In this document: in pieces, positions 43,601-54,500 of the stretch | Layout: each line of letters begins with the position of its first letter | How positions within the stretch are numbered: position 1 is the stretch's first letter | Source: Heliopora coerulea | Lineage: Eukaryota > Cnidaria > Anthozoa > Scleralcyonacea > Helioporidae | Assembly: GCA_030142905.1 (NCBI GenBank) | Contig: JASJOG010000064.1 | Span: 620,001-684,000 of the forward strand | Direction of reading: 5' to 3' | DNA length: 64,000 nucleotides | Program-made: the position numbers and the translations under genes | The notes under the pieces: generated by a model | What the model was told of the DNA's origin: nothing | The model's input: the letters and a program-made list of their open reading frames with translations, nothing else | Database searches by the model: none

Positions 43601-45284
43601 TCGGGCTTTGTTCTGAACCATTTTGAACTAAACTTTCCAATTTCTCACGACTAGATGATGCAGAAAAACTGAGGCTCAATTTTGAGCCATTTTCCACAGC
43701 GAAATGCTGTTCAGTTTTCGCCGTTAAATCTGCAGAACGAATTTGCCTTGAATTGTCAACAGGATCAGACTCACTTATGACTTCTTGGCCCACTAACTCT
43801 GAAGAACGTGTAGTGTGATCACCAAGGTCAGCTTGGCTGCTTTTTGTAAACTTATCCACTTCCAAAACACTCTGGGTGGCAGATATATGACTTGAGGTGG
43901 TAGGTAAGTAAGATAGGGTGATAGGTATGTCTTTACCCTCTGCACCTTTTTCGCCACTAGGGCCAAAACTTCCCAGTGTTTTGAAGGCGTCGTCCTTTTG
44001 TGCCTCCTGTTGTTCCATTTCGTCCCTATAGGCACCCAGCGGTCTTCTCTTCAGCTCCTCTAACATTTTCTGAGTGGCTTTAAAAGTCGGTCCTAAGATT
44101 TTAGAAACGGGACTTTCGACATCTGGATTCGTCGGATTTAGCACACGAAATCTTCCAATTTGTGATTTCAAAGTTCCACTGCCGTTCAACACCTGCGTGG
44201 CCATCGGTTCTTTGGACTCTACCGACCTTAAAGATGATCTACGAGACAAACGTCCTTCGGACAAGGGAATGGACACAACTGGTGACGAGGATTCGGCATC
44301 AGTTTTTTGCAGTTCAGCAGAAGGGGGCAGGTGTCGAATGAGTGTTGCGCAATCATTACCTGAGCTACTGTCACTGGAAGAGAAAGAAGATTTGCGGGAG
44401 TCTGGTTCGAAGAGCGGGAGAGTCACCCCCCACGGAGGTCCTTGTTTCACTTCCAGTCCATCTCGGCCCAATGGTTGGAGCCTTTCTCGAGACGTCATAT
44501 CTCCTTCCCTATCATCTGCATCAGCTTCTAAAATATTGCCAGAGTGCTGGGACGCAGAGGAGAGTGCAGGAATCGCAGGAGTAGATGAGGCAGTTCGAGA
44601 GGGGTACAAATCGGCGTTGAAAGGACTTATTGGTCGATAACTAACTGGGTTTCCCATGGTCATGCTATCGCCAATCGTCAGTGGACGTACTGGTAGGTCC
44701 CCTGAAGCTTCCCTTGGGGAAGGAGAACTTGTGCTGACAATAAAGTGGGATTCCGCAGGCAATGTTTCGTTGTCGAAAGCTGCACGTGCAACTGTAGGCA
44801 AAGATCTACGTTGTATGTCTGTTGATGCCAGTTGCCTTGTTGCCATATCTTCTGCAAGAGCAGAGCTATCGTGTTCACTCGGCACTTCACGTAGCAATTC
44901 ATCAGTTTTTGGTGACAGAGTTGGCATTTTAGAGCTTTCCTCATCACCAAGCAAGTGGGATGTACTCAAAAAGTGGTTCCATTCTTTTCGTTTTATTTCG
45001 TGGACATCATCGCTGGAGTGACGTCGTCCCATACTTTTGCCAGACACTTCTTCACTGCCATGACTAACGCCAGGGTCACTTAAGAATTCCTTCCATCCAG
45101 ATTTGCTTAAGCGGCCTTCGTTTCTTTCCCGAGAACTTTCAAACTCATCTTCCAGGTCTATCAATGGACCTTCTTCAATACCATCCAGGCCTAACGCCGT
45201 TTCACTTACTAATAGCTCTTGCCATGCTGAAGGTATTGCTTTAGAAGTATTTCCACCAGCGCTATTGTCTGAGGAAACAATATC
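37654..45284 (-). CDS. ALMS1: ALMS1-like centrosome/basal-body protein, four 3' exons
   Basis: Exons on the minus strand: 45284-40676, 40035-39972, 38811-38712, 37695-37654 (TAG). Splice sites are GT..AG and phases 1, 2 and 0 are consistent, giving 1604 visible residues; the N-terminus lies in unlocated upstream exons. The C-terminal 140 residues are an ALMS motif: SLQDAFVYSKQDFIRRSRDR, a basic helix, YKNLPEVKQKNEEQ and TNRLRAKLYGK. Near residue 1230 a coiled coil is followed by LNALWDRFQEFL. The giant first exon is Ser-rich and carries five imperfect repeats of about 66 residues (515-858). ALMS motifs target centrioles and basal bodies in ALMS1, CEP295 and C10orf90 (family knowledge). The huge repeat exon favours ALMS1 over CEP295, but CEP295 is not excluded. 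Confidence 0.8.
38075..38150 (-). repeat. tRNA-derived SINE or tRNA pseudogene
   Basis: The minus strand has a perfect 7-bp acceptor-like pair GACTCGA/TCGAGTC and a B box (GCAAGTTCGAATCCC). The T stem has two mismatches and no clean anticodon arm could be drawn, so a working tRNA is unlikely. It lies in an intron of the ALMS1-like gene. Confidence 0.45.
40288..40342. repeat. Single arm of foldback MITE family A
   Basis: AACTCGAATCTTTGGTTTTA and the following CAAGACAATCTTTTTCGGAG match the right arm of 22752-22888. Confidence 0.45.
40452..40593. repeat. 51-bp inverted repeat (foldback)
   Basis: Arms 40452-40502 and 40543-40593 are complementary at 49 of 51 positions with a 40-base loop. The arm contains GAATATTAATGCCCAGCTCA. 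No coding or transposase signal. It sits about 80 bases from the end of the giant exon of the ALMS1-like gene. Confidence 0.8.
42709..43742 (-). repeat. Coding tandem repeat, five units of about 66 residues
   Basis: Within the giant ALMS1-like exon, units keep the order ADLT-K-EPY-PVKN, SFSSSSR-GEL, LVE-G-ERS, TET-KTSE-TDS and then restart at R-PIS-Y. DNA identity between neighbours is visible but incomplete. Confidence 0.8.
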
Positions 45285-45587
45285 CTACGGAATAGAAAAA
45301 CGACAGTAAAACAGCTAAGTAGGGCAACATGCTGTTGTTACAACCAATTAACAAGTCAGCCTCCTCTACAAGTTTCGCATCCTTGCTTCTTATCTCAACT
45401 CTCTCCTGGCTCGCGAATCAAAATAAGTCTTTCATTATTAGAAATTCTTTAGGGGGTGCATCTTCATCAGTAGCGTAGCCAGGGAAGAGGCAGGGGGGCA
45501 GTTGCCCCCCAACTTTTCAGCCTGACCAAGTCTGTCAGTACATCGATAACATTTGTCTATACAGTGAGCTTGTCCATCTTGGATTTA

Positions 45588-46931
45588 CGAGGGTCATCCA
45601 AAAAGTAATGCCTGCTAAGCCATAATTTCTCCAGGTTTAGGTGGATTTGTTTCAAATTTGAAAAACATATTCAACCATAAGTTTACTTCATTGTGATCAT
45701 GAATTTGGAGTTGTGTGCTCCCTCCATTCCCAGAATTCCATTTCCAAGATGGCCGCCCATGCTGAAATATGTAAAAAACAAAGAGCTGTGATAGAATTCT
45801 TGGTTTTGGAGGGAGAAAGTGCTGCAGCCATCCACAAAAGACTGAAAAATGTGTATGGGGATCACACTCTTGATGTGAGCAATGTGAGAAGATGGGCAAG
45901 CAGGATTAAAGGTGGTGAAACAGCCAAAGGTGAGGCCGTGCTGACTGACCAGCCAAGAAGTGGAAGGTCTGCTCATGCAGTGTCAGACATGAACTTGAAA
46001 AGCACTAATGAGTTGATCAAAGAAAACAGGAGGATTACAATTACTGAGATAAGTGAGCCACTAGACATCAGTAGAAGTAGTGCAGGCAATTTGGTCAGTA
46101 AATTGGGCTACAGCAAGGTCTGTGCAAAGTGGGTTCCACGGCAGCTGACAGATGCCATGAAGGAGCAACGAGTTGAGGCATCCACTGAGCTTCTGCGGCT
46201 TCATAGTGATGATAACACATTTTTGAAAAGACTTGTCACTGGGGATGAAACCTGGGTTCATCATTACGAGCCAGAAAGCAAAAGAAGGTCGATGGAATGG
46301 CGACATTCTTACTCACCAAGAAAGAAAAAATTCAAGTCGCAGCCGTCCGCTGGCAAGGTGATGGCTACAGTCTTTTGGGATTATCAGGGTGTGATATTGG
46401 TTGACTTTATGCCCAAAGGCACTACCATAAACTCTGACACCTACATTGCGACTCTAAACAAACTGAAAAACAGACTTCGGCGTTGCCGACCCAATCTCAA
46501 CATGGATGGTGTCCTCCTTCAGCACGATAATGCCCGTCCCCACACAAGTTTGCGAACCAGACAGGAAATCACCCGCCATGGGTGGACCACGCTGCCCCAT
46601 CCACCGTACAGCCCTGATTTGGCTCCATCAGACTTCCATTTGTTTGGACCGATGAAGGAAGCACTGCGTGGTCAGCGATTCTCGACTGATGGAGAGGTTA
46701 TGACAGCTGTTCGGTCTTGGCTCCGCTCACAACCATCCTCCTTTTACGAGGCAGGAATAGAGGCTCTGATACAGCGCTGGACAGCAGCTGTGGACAATAG
46801 AGGAGACTATATTGAGGGATAGGGTTGTGTTCCTGACATATTTCCGGTCATTTTCATATGTAGTTTGTGTATGTAAACAATAAAATTTCTCTGATCTTGT
46901 ACAACAGGCGTTACTTTTTGGATGACCCTCG
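45588..46931 (+). mobile_element. Mariner transposon, apparently intact
   Basis: Terminal inverted repeats of 27 bp (CGAGGGTCATCCAAAAAGTA and onward) differ at one position. TA flanks both ends (45586-45587, 46932-46933). The single transposase frame is uninterrupted. It is inserted in the hAT-like MITE 45468-47385. Confidence 0.95.
45749..46822 (+). CDS. Mariner transposase, 357 residues, DD34D
   Basis: Start ATG 45749 (MAAHAEICKKQ) was chosen because it is the first ATG; the frame stays open slightly upstream without one. N-terminal paired helix-turn-helix DNA-binding region, residues about 1-110. The catalytic domain has VTGDETWVHHYEPESKR (first Asp), LLQHDNARPHTS (second Asp) and SPDLAPSDFHLFGPMK (third Asp), with 34 residues between the second and third, the mariner DD34D signature. 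Cut-and-paste enzyme acting on the flanking inverted repeats. Length is slightly above the usual 345. No stop or frameshift, so it may be active or recently active. Confidence 0.95.
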   Translation: MAAHAEICKKQRAVIEFLVLEGESAAAIHKRLKNVYGDHTLDVSNVRRWASRIKGGETAKGEAVLTDQPRSGRSAHAVSDMNLKSTNELIKENRRITITEISEPLDISRSSAGNLVSKLGYSKVCAKWVPRQLTDAMKEQRVEASTELLRLHSDDNTFLKRLVTGDETWVHHYEPESKRRSMEWRHSYSPRKKKFKSQPSAGKVMATVFWDYQGVILVDFMPKGTTINSDTYIATLNKLKNRLRRCRPNLNMDGVLLQHDNARPHTSLRTRQEITRHGWTTLPHPPYSPDLAPSDFHLFGPMKEALRGQRFSTDGEVMTAVRSWLRSQPSSFYEAGIEALIQRWTAAVDNRGDYIEG

Positions 46932-47519
46932 TAGTTTGCGTTTGTAATACCAGGATGAAATATCAATAAATCCAACTTGTAAATTTAAGTGTATGAATAG
47001 CTTACAATGCGAGGAATCGTGTTTCTACCGACGAAAAGTATGTGGTTCATGGGGTACCGACAGATCCGGTCTGTCTCAGGAAAAAGCGGTGGTAGTGGTA
47101 GCGGTGATAGCTGAACAAAAGGCAATAAGTTGGTATGTGTCATACCTCACGTGATGTGGTGTACAATCCCGTTTAATAAATCGTTTTCGAATATAATATC
47201 AGTCAGAATGGTTATGTAAAAATTGTTCGTTCTTTTATCGAATTTCGCTGACAGTTTTACTTTTGCCGTCATGGTTGGTTTTACCTAAATGACATCTGTC
47301 GGTACATTAAGAATGTCTTGTCGGTTCATTTATCTCATATTCCTTCTGCCCCCCCCCCCTTTCAAATCCCTGGCTACGCAACTGATCTTCATAGATTTTA
47401 CGAAACGTTTGGGAACACCTACCGTACAGTAAGAGGAAAGCTGCCCCCCGTTTTGTTTTCTTCTCACTGAACGTTTAACCCACAATAAACGTTACTTTAT
47501 TTGTTGGATAAGAAGAGAA

Positions 47520-47875
47520 CCGAGATGAGGATGCTGAGATAGCTACAAGGGATATCTTTGAGGCAGTATCTGACAAATGAAGAAGTAAGGAGTAGAGCAG
47601 GAGCTACGAGCATTGTACAAAAGGTGGAGGAAGCTAGAATGTGGTGATATGGTCACATTGTGAGGATGAACAAAGAAGAGGCACTATGTACAGCATGGAG
47701 TATGCCAGACATAGGTTGACAATCCCAAGAAAGTTAGAGAATAAGATGGAGTGATGGTCTGGAAAGAAGGCTATTGGAATTAGGATTGACTTAAGAAGAT
47801 GCATTTGACAGAGTGCAGTGGAGGCAGTATATCACAAAGGACAACCCACCTGAGGGAGAAGGCGAATAATAATAA
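47520..47875 (+). mobile_element. LINE 3' remnant
   Basis: Broken plus-strand frames read YGHIVRMNKEEALCTAWSM, then RIRWSDGLERRL and AFDRVQWRQYITKD. This is the standard tail of non-LTR retrotransposon polyproteins (W-GH-RM ... RW-D ... A-DR-W). Ends in GAATAATAATAAC. Several stops; dead. Confidence 0.6.
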
Positions 47876-47879
47876 CAAA

Positions 47880-50800
47880 CATTACTTTATTTGTTCTAAA
47901 CCAATCCTTAGAAGTTCTTTTGGGCAGCAAACATCCCATAATGGCTGTACTGACAACCAGCCTTGATTGGAAGTGCTAATAAAGAATGAGGGAGTAAATT
48001 TCAACTGTACTACATAGTGCATGTACCAGTATAGGTTTCCAATTATTTACTTTGATAATTAAGCAATTTGTCAAGCATTAGTCGCTAAATACTGCATGTG
48101 TATGGATTCAACCATCTATGTATAAAATTCCATGCAATGTTCACAGTTACTGTACATGAAAATAGAATAACAAGGAAGGACATTACAATCAATTCCTGTA
48201 AATGATTAAAACCCTGATAATTTTCACTCAAGAACATCTCTATCCGTCAATGTAAACTGTATTTGTTTCATGTAACAGGAATTCCAAGTTGGGCTTTTGC
48301 ACCTGCACTGACAGATGGTTTACTGCAATTTTTTTTACACACCTGATTAGAAAAGAGTGGCCTTTCATTGACACATAAAATTCCATGATCTAGTGAAGAC
48401 TCTTTAACATCCATGGGCAATTAAGATTTCCAGTTAATCAAATCCTTAATGATTTGCTCAGTTATAAATCACTCATACGTGCAGTCTGATAAAAACAGAA
48501 AGAATACAGAGGTTACTTTCATCATATCTTTTCAGCAAGATCAGTCTGGTATTGTAATTTCACTCTTGCTAATGTCAGACAATTTTACTCATCAAGAGGT
48601 GATATCCTGCCAAGAAAAGGTTATAGAATCAAGATAAAAATTAAAACAAGTATTGTGTACATTATCTGATCTGATAAATAACAAACAGATTCTCTCAGGC
48701 TTTTTTTTTTTGTTTAACAAATTAGATAATGCATGCAATGCATGGTTTAACTTTTATCCTTTTTATACAAAAGAAATTAACTGACAGTGGCTAAAGGGAT
48801 ATAACCAAGCTCAATTACTGCTTTCCCAACAGGATCTGTCATCTGTGATTTTCTCAGAGATATTCTGCCTGGGCAGGGTTAAAGCATGAAAAACCCATTA
48901 AATACTGTATAAAACACCTACTACCCTTTCACTGCAGTGGCTACTTCTCCAACAGGTAAACTGATCTGGCATTAGCCAGAGTAAAATAACACAAGTCTTA
49001 TTCTAATGGGAAAGAGTTAACTGACATGGTTATAATTAACCTTTTACTGTGGGAGATATCCCCTTGACCAGTAAAACATCTATCTGTACAGTGAAGTTGT
49101 AGCTAGCAAGTTGGCCATTAGTCTAAAGCAAACAAAATGGACAAAAAAGATGCACAGACAATATTGTTTATGGATACACTGAAACAAAATTGGAAAAACC
49201 TAAATTTAGATAAAACATCTATTTAAATTTGATTTTCATAGCTATTATATTGTTGGATGATTCAGTGTTTCTTTACAAAAATGCCTTATATTGTGCATTC
49301 TCTCCAGCACAATGATATTTAATTGAGGAGATTGGACTGAAACTTGAAAAATTTATGCAAAATCACAACAAAATCGTTGTTCAATGCATTTAAGTTAAAA
49401 TTAGATGGGTTACTCATTAAGCCTTGGCCAAAGCTTAGGTGGTACTTAAATAACAGAACCTCACAAATTGGTAATGTATATAACCACAACCATGGCTTTT
49501 TTTGAATGTCAACAGGTTCATTGTAAGCCATCAACTTAAATAAAAAAATCCGACAAAAATAAAGGTAAGGGAAACCCAGACCATCCCCCAATTAAAGCCT
49601 TGATATTAGTTTGACAGATTGCGACGAATTCTTACAACTTTTGGCCAGTAAGAGGATCGGTGTTTCGCCCATTTTTGTTAAAATAATTATTGGCAAGATT
49701 ATACTGCACTATTAGAAAAGTAAATACAGTACACATCCATTTGATTTTTGGTTGAAATGCTTAACTTCATTAGATACCCAGGACAGAAATAGATTTTTTA
49801 GCACTGCATATATCTATTTCATTCTTCTGGAACGTTTCACCGATCATGAAGCAATAAATTTAAAAATGGATCGACAGCAGTAACGTCAAACTTCAAAATA
49901 TGGCGCGATGTCTCAAGTCAACGTAGGAAGGGTGTCACATTTAAGTTTTTCAACGATTGAAACATCGTGAAATATACAAGCTCGTCAACATACCTTTCAA
50001 CGTTAACACAGCTCCTTTAACATAGCGAATTCTTGTTTTCAAAGAGTGTTTTGCTCTAACCAAATGCAAAGTTAAACGTGCAAAGTACGGTAAGCACCTT
50101 AAAGACAAAAATGTTAAAAATGAATAGCTTAGTTGTGGATATCCGCTGTCCAAGGGCGTCCAGGGCGAGTGGGGGCGGCGGTCGGGTGGAGGGCTCCAAA
50201 ACCTTTTGGGGGACAAGATGTTCTTTGGACTTCGTAAAATTTGGACCGGTTTGCAGACTTATTAGTTTGCAAGAACCGATCATGAACAAGGTATAACGTA
50301 AATAATCAGTGTATACCTGTCCTGGATCGAAGCAAGACAAAATTTTTCAGGGATCCACCTGGCACCAAACATAAACAGAAGGGTACTTGAAGGGGTTGAA
50401 AGGAGCTATAAGTACTTCTCGAAAACAAATTGTTTTACACAAACAAACGCCGGAAGATTTAACTCCATACGAATCAAATCAAAAAATCAAATCAAATCAA
50501 AATACAAGAGGACACGTTCGGACCGGAAATGTGTCTGGACCATTCTTGACATCTTTTGAGTTTTGAGCGAAGTACAGCGGGTTGAACTGACGCTTCGTCA
50601 GGTTTCTCCAGCATAAGGAGCACCACTGTTGTTCCTTGCTGGTTTTAACCTGAAATACGATCAAGTGGTTGGACATCAAAGGTGGATTTAGAGGAGGGCG
50701 TGGGGGACGCACACCATCTTTTCTGTTGCATCATACATTGAAGTTTGAATTTCATTAAATACGCAACTTGTCATATTCTCCTGAAAACGTCCGCATATGC

Positions 50801-51040
50801 CATTTTTTGCCGCAACTTTACACCCTACCTTTATGGCCGGTCATTGCACGTCGGTCCCCCTTTTTTGCTCAAAAAGCTGAATCCTCCCCTGGATACAGAA
50901 TTGCACTTAATTCTAAAAAAAAGGTAGCAACATAGAACATCACAACTATCTTTCCAATACGTAAGAAAAATAAAGTTAAGTTCCTGCATCAAGATTTTGT
51001 GAGCAAAATGTCAATCCGAGCTTCGTTGCCCTGGCTACTT
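47880..51040. other. Spacer between ALMS1-like and KLHL genes
   Basis: No clear exon. It holds copies of dispersed motif D (48555, 48940), an AATCA microsatellite at about 50476-50505, and a possible short MITE with GGTGGATTTAGAGGAGG/CCTCCCCTGGAT ends (about 50678-50893). The missing 5' exons of the ALMS1-like gene should lie here or beyond, but I could not assemble one with a consistent phase. Confidence 0.4.
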
Positions 51041-51100
51041 ACTACTCCGCCATTTAATACGGGAATAAAATGGCGCAAGTCTGGTGTTGATATGGTAATA

Positions 51101-51477
51101 CGGGTACTCCTCACTTAACGACGTACTCGGTTAACGACAACTCAGAGTTACGACGAGCGTTAAGACATTCATATTTTTCGTTTACCGACAATCTCTCCCG
51201 TCCCAGTAGCAGGTTTCCCTCCTCGCTTACACTTTAACTTAACCACCAGTCGCCTTAGTTTATTACTCTAATTCTAAAATTTGGACTATACGAAAGCTCG
51301 AAGAGAATCAAACACTGTAGCGTAAAAACAAACACTTTGAGAGCAAATAGAATAAAATAAATAGACAACTTGGGTTCACCACGGTTTCGAACCCTCGTGG
51401 TGCCAATCGCTATGGGTCGTTCACTTAGCGACGGGGGTCGTAGGAACGGAACTACGTCGTTAAACGAGGAGTACCTG
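51101..51477. mobile_element. Tc1/mariner-superfamily MITE (pogo-like ends)
   Basis: Ends are CGGGTACTCCTCACTTAACG and, read inward from the right, CAGGTACTCCTCGTTTAACG. TA flanks both sides (51099-51100, 51478-51479). 377 bp, non-coding. It lies 90 bases upstream of the KLHL start codon, in the presumed promoter or 5' leader. Confidence 0.75.
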
Positions 51478-51566
51478 TACTATTCTTAAACATTCTTTGC
51501 TCGGGTGAATTCTTTGTCCAGCTTTACGTTGTTTACGCTATACGTTGCCCAGCCAAACTGTCATTC

Positions 51567-54500
51567 ATGGAGTATTGCTCGTCAAAATTGCCGTCACGTC
51601 TTTATCAAAATATTTCCTGTCTTTGGAGTAAAGGCGAGTTATGCGATGTTGTCATTGAAACAAGCGATGATTGTGCCGTGGCAGCTCATCGTCTTGTCCT
51701 ATCCGCCGTCAGTCCTTACTTCCATGTCATGTTTACTTGTAATCTCTGTGAGAGCAGACAGAAAGTTGTGGAGATGAAAAACATCTCGGGGATTATTTTG
51801 TCAGCTATTATTAAGTTTGCTTATTCGTCAAAGTTGGAAGTAAATAGTGAAAACGTTGAAGGTTTACTAGCAGCTTCGAATCAGCTACAAATCAAAGAAA
51901 TCGAGAAAGTTTGCTGTGACTTCTTGCGGACACAACTTCACCCTTCGAACTGTCTGGGAATATGGACCCTTGCAGAGCACTACTGTTGCCGGGAGCTATG
52001 TTCCTACTCCTTCAAATTCATTCTGAAAAATTTCATTGCTGTTAGTCAAAGTGAGGAGTTTGACAACCTTTCATTAGATGAAGTCAAGGTTTTACTCAAT
52101 GATGAAAATTTGGCCATCAATTCAGAAGAAGTTGTTTATGAAGCAGCGTTAAAGTGGATCCAAGCTTGTCAAGGAAGAAAGCAGCATTTACCTGAAATCA
52201 TTGGCTGTGTACGACTGCCATCCTTGCCACCTGACTTCCTTACCTGTACAGTTCTTGAGAATAAACTCTTAACTGACAACCAGCTATGCTGGGAAATGGC
52301 CCAAGCTGCTTTGCATTATGCATCATCTCCACCATCTGAAAAGCAGAAATTGTCTAACAGTACCTACAAGCCCTCTCGTGTTCAAGAAGGATTTGGCGAT
52401 AATTTGCTGGCAATTGGTGGATTACATGGTGGAGAAGCTATAAACCTTGTTGAAAAGTATGATATGTATACAAATTCATGGGAAGGTGTGTCCGAGATGC
52501 CTACTCATAGATATGGTGCAGCAGTGACCCAGCTTCATGGTTTAGTTTACTGCCTGGGTGGGTGCACCACAGGGATCATTGTTGACACAAGCGAGAGCTA
52601 TGATATAGAATCAGATTCATGGCAGTCAATCAGTTCTATGTCTCGGCCTCGAAAATATCTTGGAGCAGCTCAAGCTCATGGAAGAATATTTGCTGTAGGT
52701 GGTACAGATGGGTTTACCAAGCAGAATTCTGTTGAAAGCTTTGATCCAAACAAAAATGAGTGGATAAGCTGTGCTCCTATGGAAATGTCCCGTATGTATG
52801 TGGGCATGGCAAGCATTGATGGACTTGTGTATGCTGTTGGAGGCCATGATGGTATTAAAAGACTTAAAAGTGTTGAATGTTTTGATGTGGTTACTAACTG
52901 CTGGTCACCTGTTAAGTCAATGGGTAAGTATACATGTAAAGTTACTGTGATGAAGGCTTTATGTTACTTTGAAACTTAATTATATGAGGGCCATTCAATT
53001 CTTTTAACCCTTTCTGGCCTGTGATGTCACCTCTTAAGATGTAGGATACAAGGTTTTCATTTTGTCAAAAATTAACAGGAGGAAATAAGAAATTTGCCCA
53101 AGAATTGAAATTCGAATGCTCTAAGATGCATTCTACTGTATTTTCAGGATCCAAAATGCCAATTTTGAAGGGAATGGGTGCAGTTTAAATTTTATTCATC
53201 ACCATAACCAAGGCAAGACTTTCTTTAAACTTCTCTCAGAAATGCTATAATGCTTTTCATTCCCTTTTTACAAGTCCCACTACATGCAACGTGTCATCAC
53301 TAAATGATTACAATTGAAGAACCCATACTTTGGAATGCAAAATATACCTGGTGCAAATGCTAAAAGTAGCCTGCAACTTGCACTGAGTGTTGGCAACTTT
53401 TGAAAACCAGGCAGATATTGACCAAGATATGGATACAAACTTTTTAAGGTACTCTTTCCAGTCAGAGACATCTCCCATTCACAGGTAAAATAGTCTGGCA
53501 TCAGCCAGAACAAATTTGAAAAGTCAGATATGGACCAAAAAGAGTTAAGAAATGATCATGTTTATTATATAGATACACTAGAAACAACAATCATTTTACA
53601 GCAGCCTCCTTCACCTCTCCCTATCCTTCACATCTTCCCTTTTCAACCCACACTCTCTCATGTCCCTTTCCACCACCTGGCTCCATGTCATCCTCAGCCT
53701 TCCCCATCTTCTCTTACCTTCCACCTCAAACGAAATGATCTTTTTCACCCAATCATCATCATCCTTCTGCAGCACATGTCCCAACCATCTTAACCTATTC
53801 TGTTTCACAGCATCAGACACTGACTCAATCCCCATTCTTTCCCTCAGCTCTGCACTCAGCATCTCACCATCCTCATCTCCATACATTCCAATCTCCCACT
53901 CTGTTCTGCCATCATGGCCTACATTTCACTTCCATATACCATAGCACTCCTCACACATGTCACATACAGCTTCACCTTTAGTTTTAATGACACTTCCTTC
54001 CTTGTCAAGGTCCCTGATAACTCCTTAAACTTCCTCCACGCACAACATACCCTTACCATGGATGCAGAATTCACTCCTCCACCCCCATTCAGCATATCAC
54101 CCAGGTAACCAAACTTTCCAACATTCTCTAAGTGAACCCCATTTCCCAGATCCAAGCTCTCCTCCACATTCCTATCCTCTTCATCACCTTCTCTTTCACA
54201 TGTCTTGCACACAAACATATCCTTGACTCTAACCAGAGAGCCCTTCACACCTGAGCATCACTTGTGTACCCATCCACCACATCCTGTATATCTGATAGAA
54301 TTACTCTTAATTAATTTGCATAAAAAGTTCAAAGATTGATAACTGATTACAAAGAATGCTAGCATTTTGAGCGAAGGCCCTTTGTCAGAGTGTGAAACAT
54401 GCTCAAAATGTTAGAATTCTTTGCAATCAGTTGTGGTAGTTACCATTACCTTTGAACTTTTTACCTTATTTAACACTGTTTACACAGAATCCTATTTTAT

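Larger units (their letters stand above)
45468..47385. mobile_element. hAT-like MITE split by a mariner
   Basis: Inverted ends CAGTAGCGTAGCCAGGGA and, read inward from the right, CAGTTGCGTAGCCAGGGA. Perfect 8-bp duplication ATCTTCAT on both sides (45460-45467, 47386-47393). Without the nested mariner the element is about 570 bp and non-coding. It sits upstream of the ALMS1-like giant exon, probably in an intron of that gene. Confidence 0.8.

Noticed and set aside
44074..44640. 188-codon plus-strand frame opposite the ALMS1-like exon
   Set aside because: Shadow of the long minus-strand coding exon, which has domain support and consistent splicing.
49987..50048. 62-base minus-strand exon of the ALMS1-like gene (acceptor TTTGGTTAG, donor GTATGT)
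   Set aside because: Joining it to the candidate first exon at 51043 creates a stop codon, and no homology supports it.
53530..54108. Plus-strand Pro/Ser-rich frames in KLHL intron 1
   Set aside because: They are complements of the minus-strand LINE reverse-transcriptase remnant.
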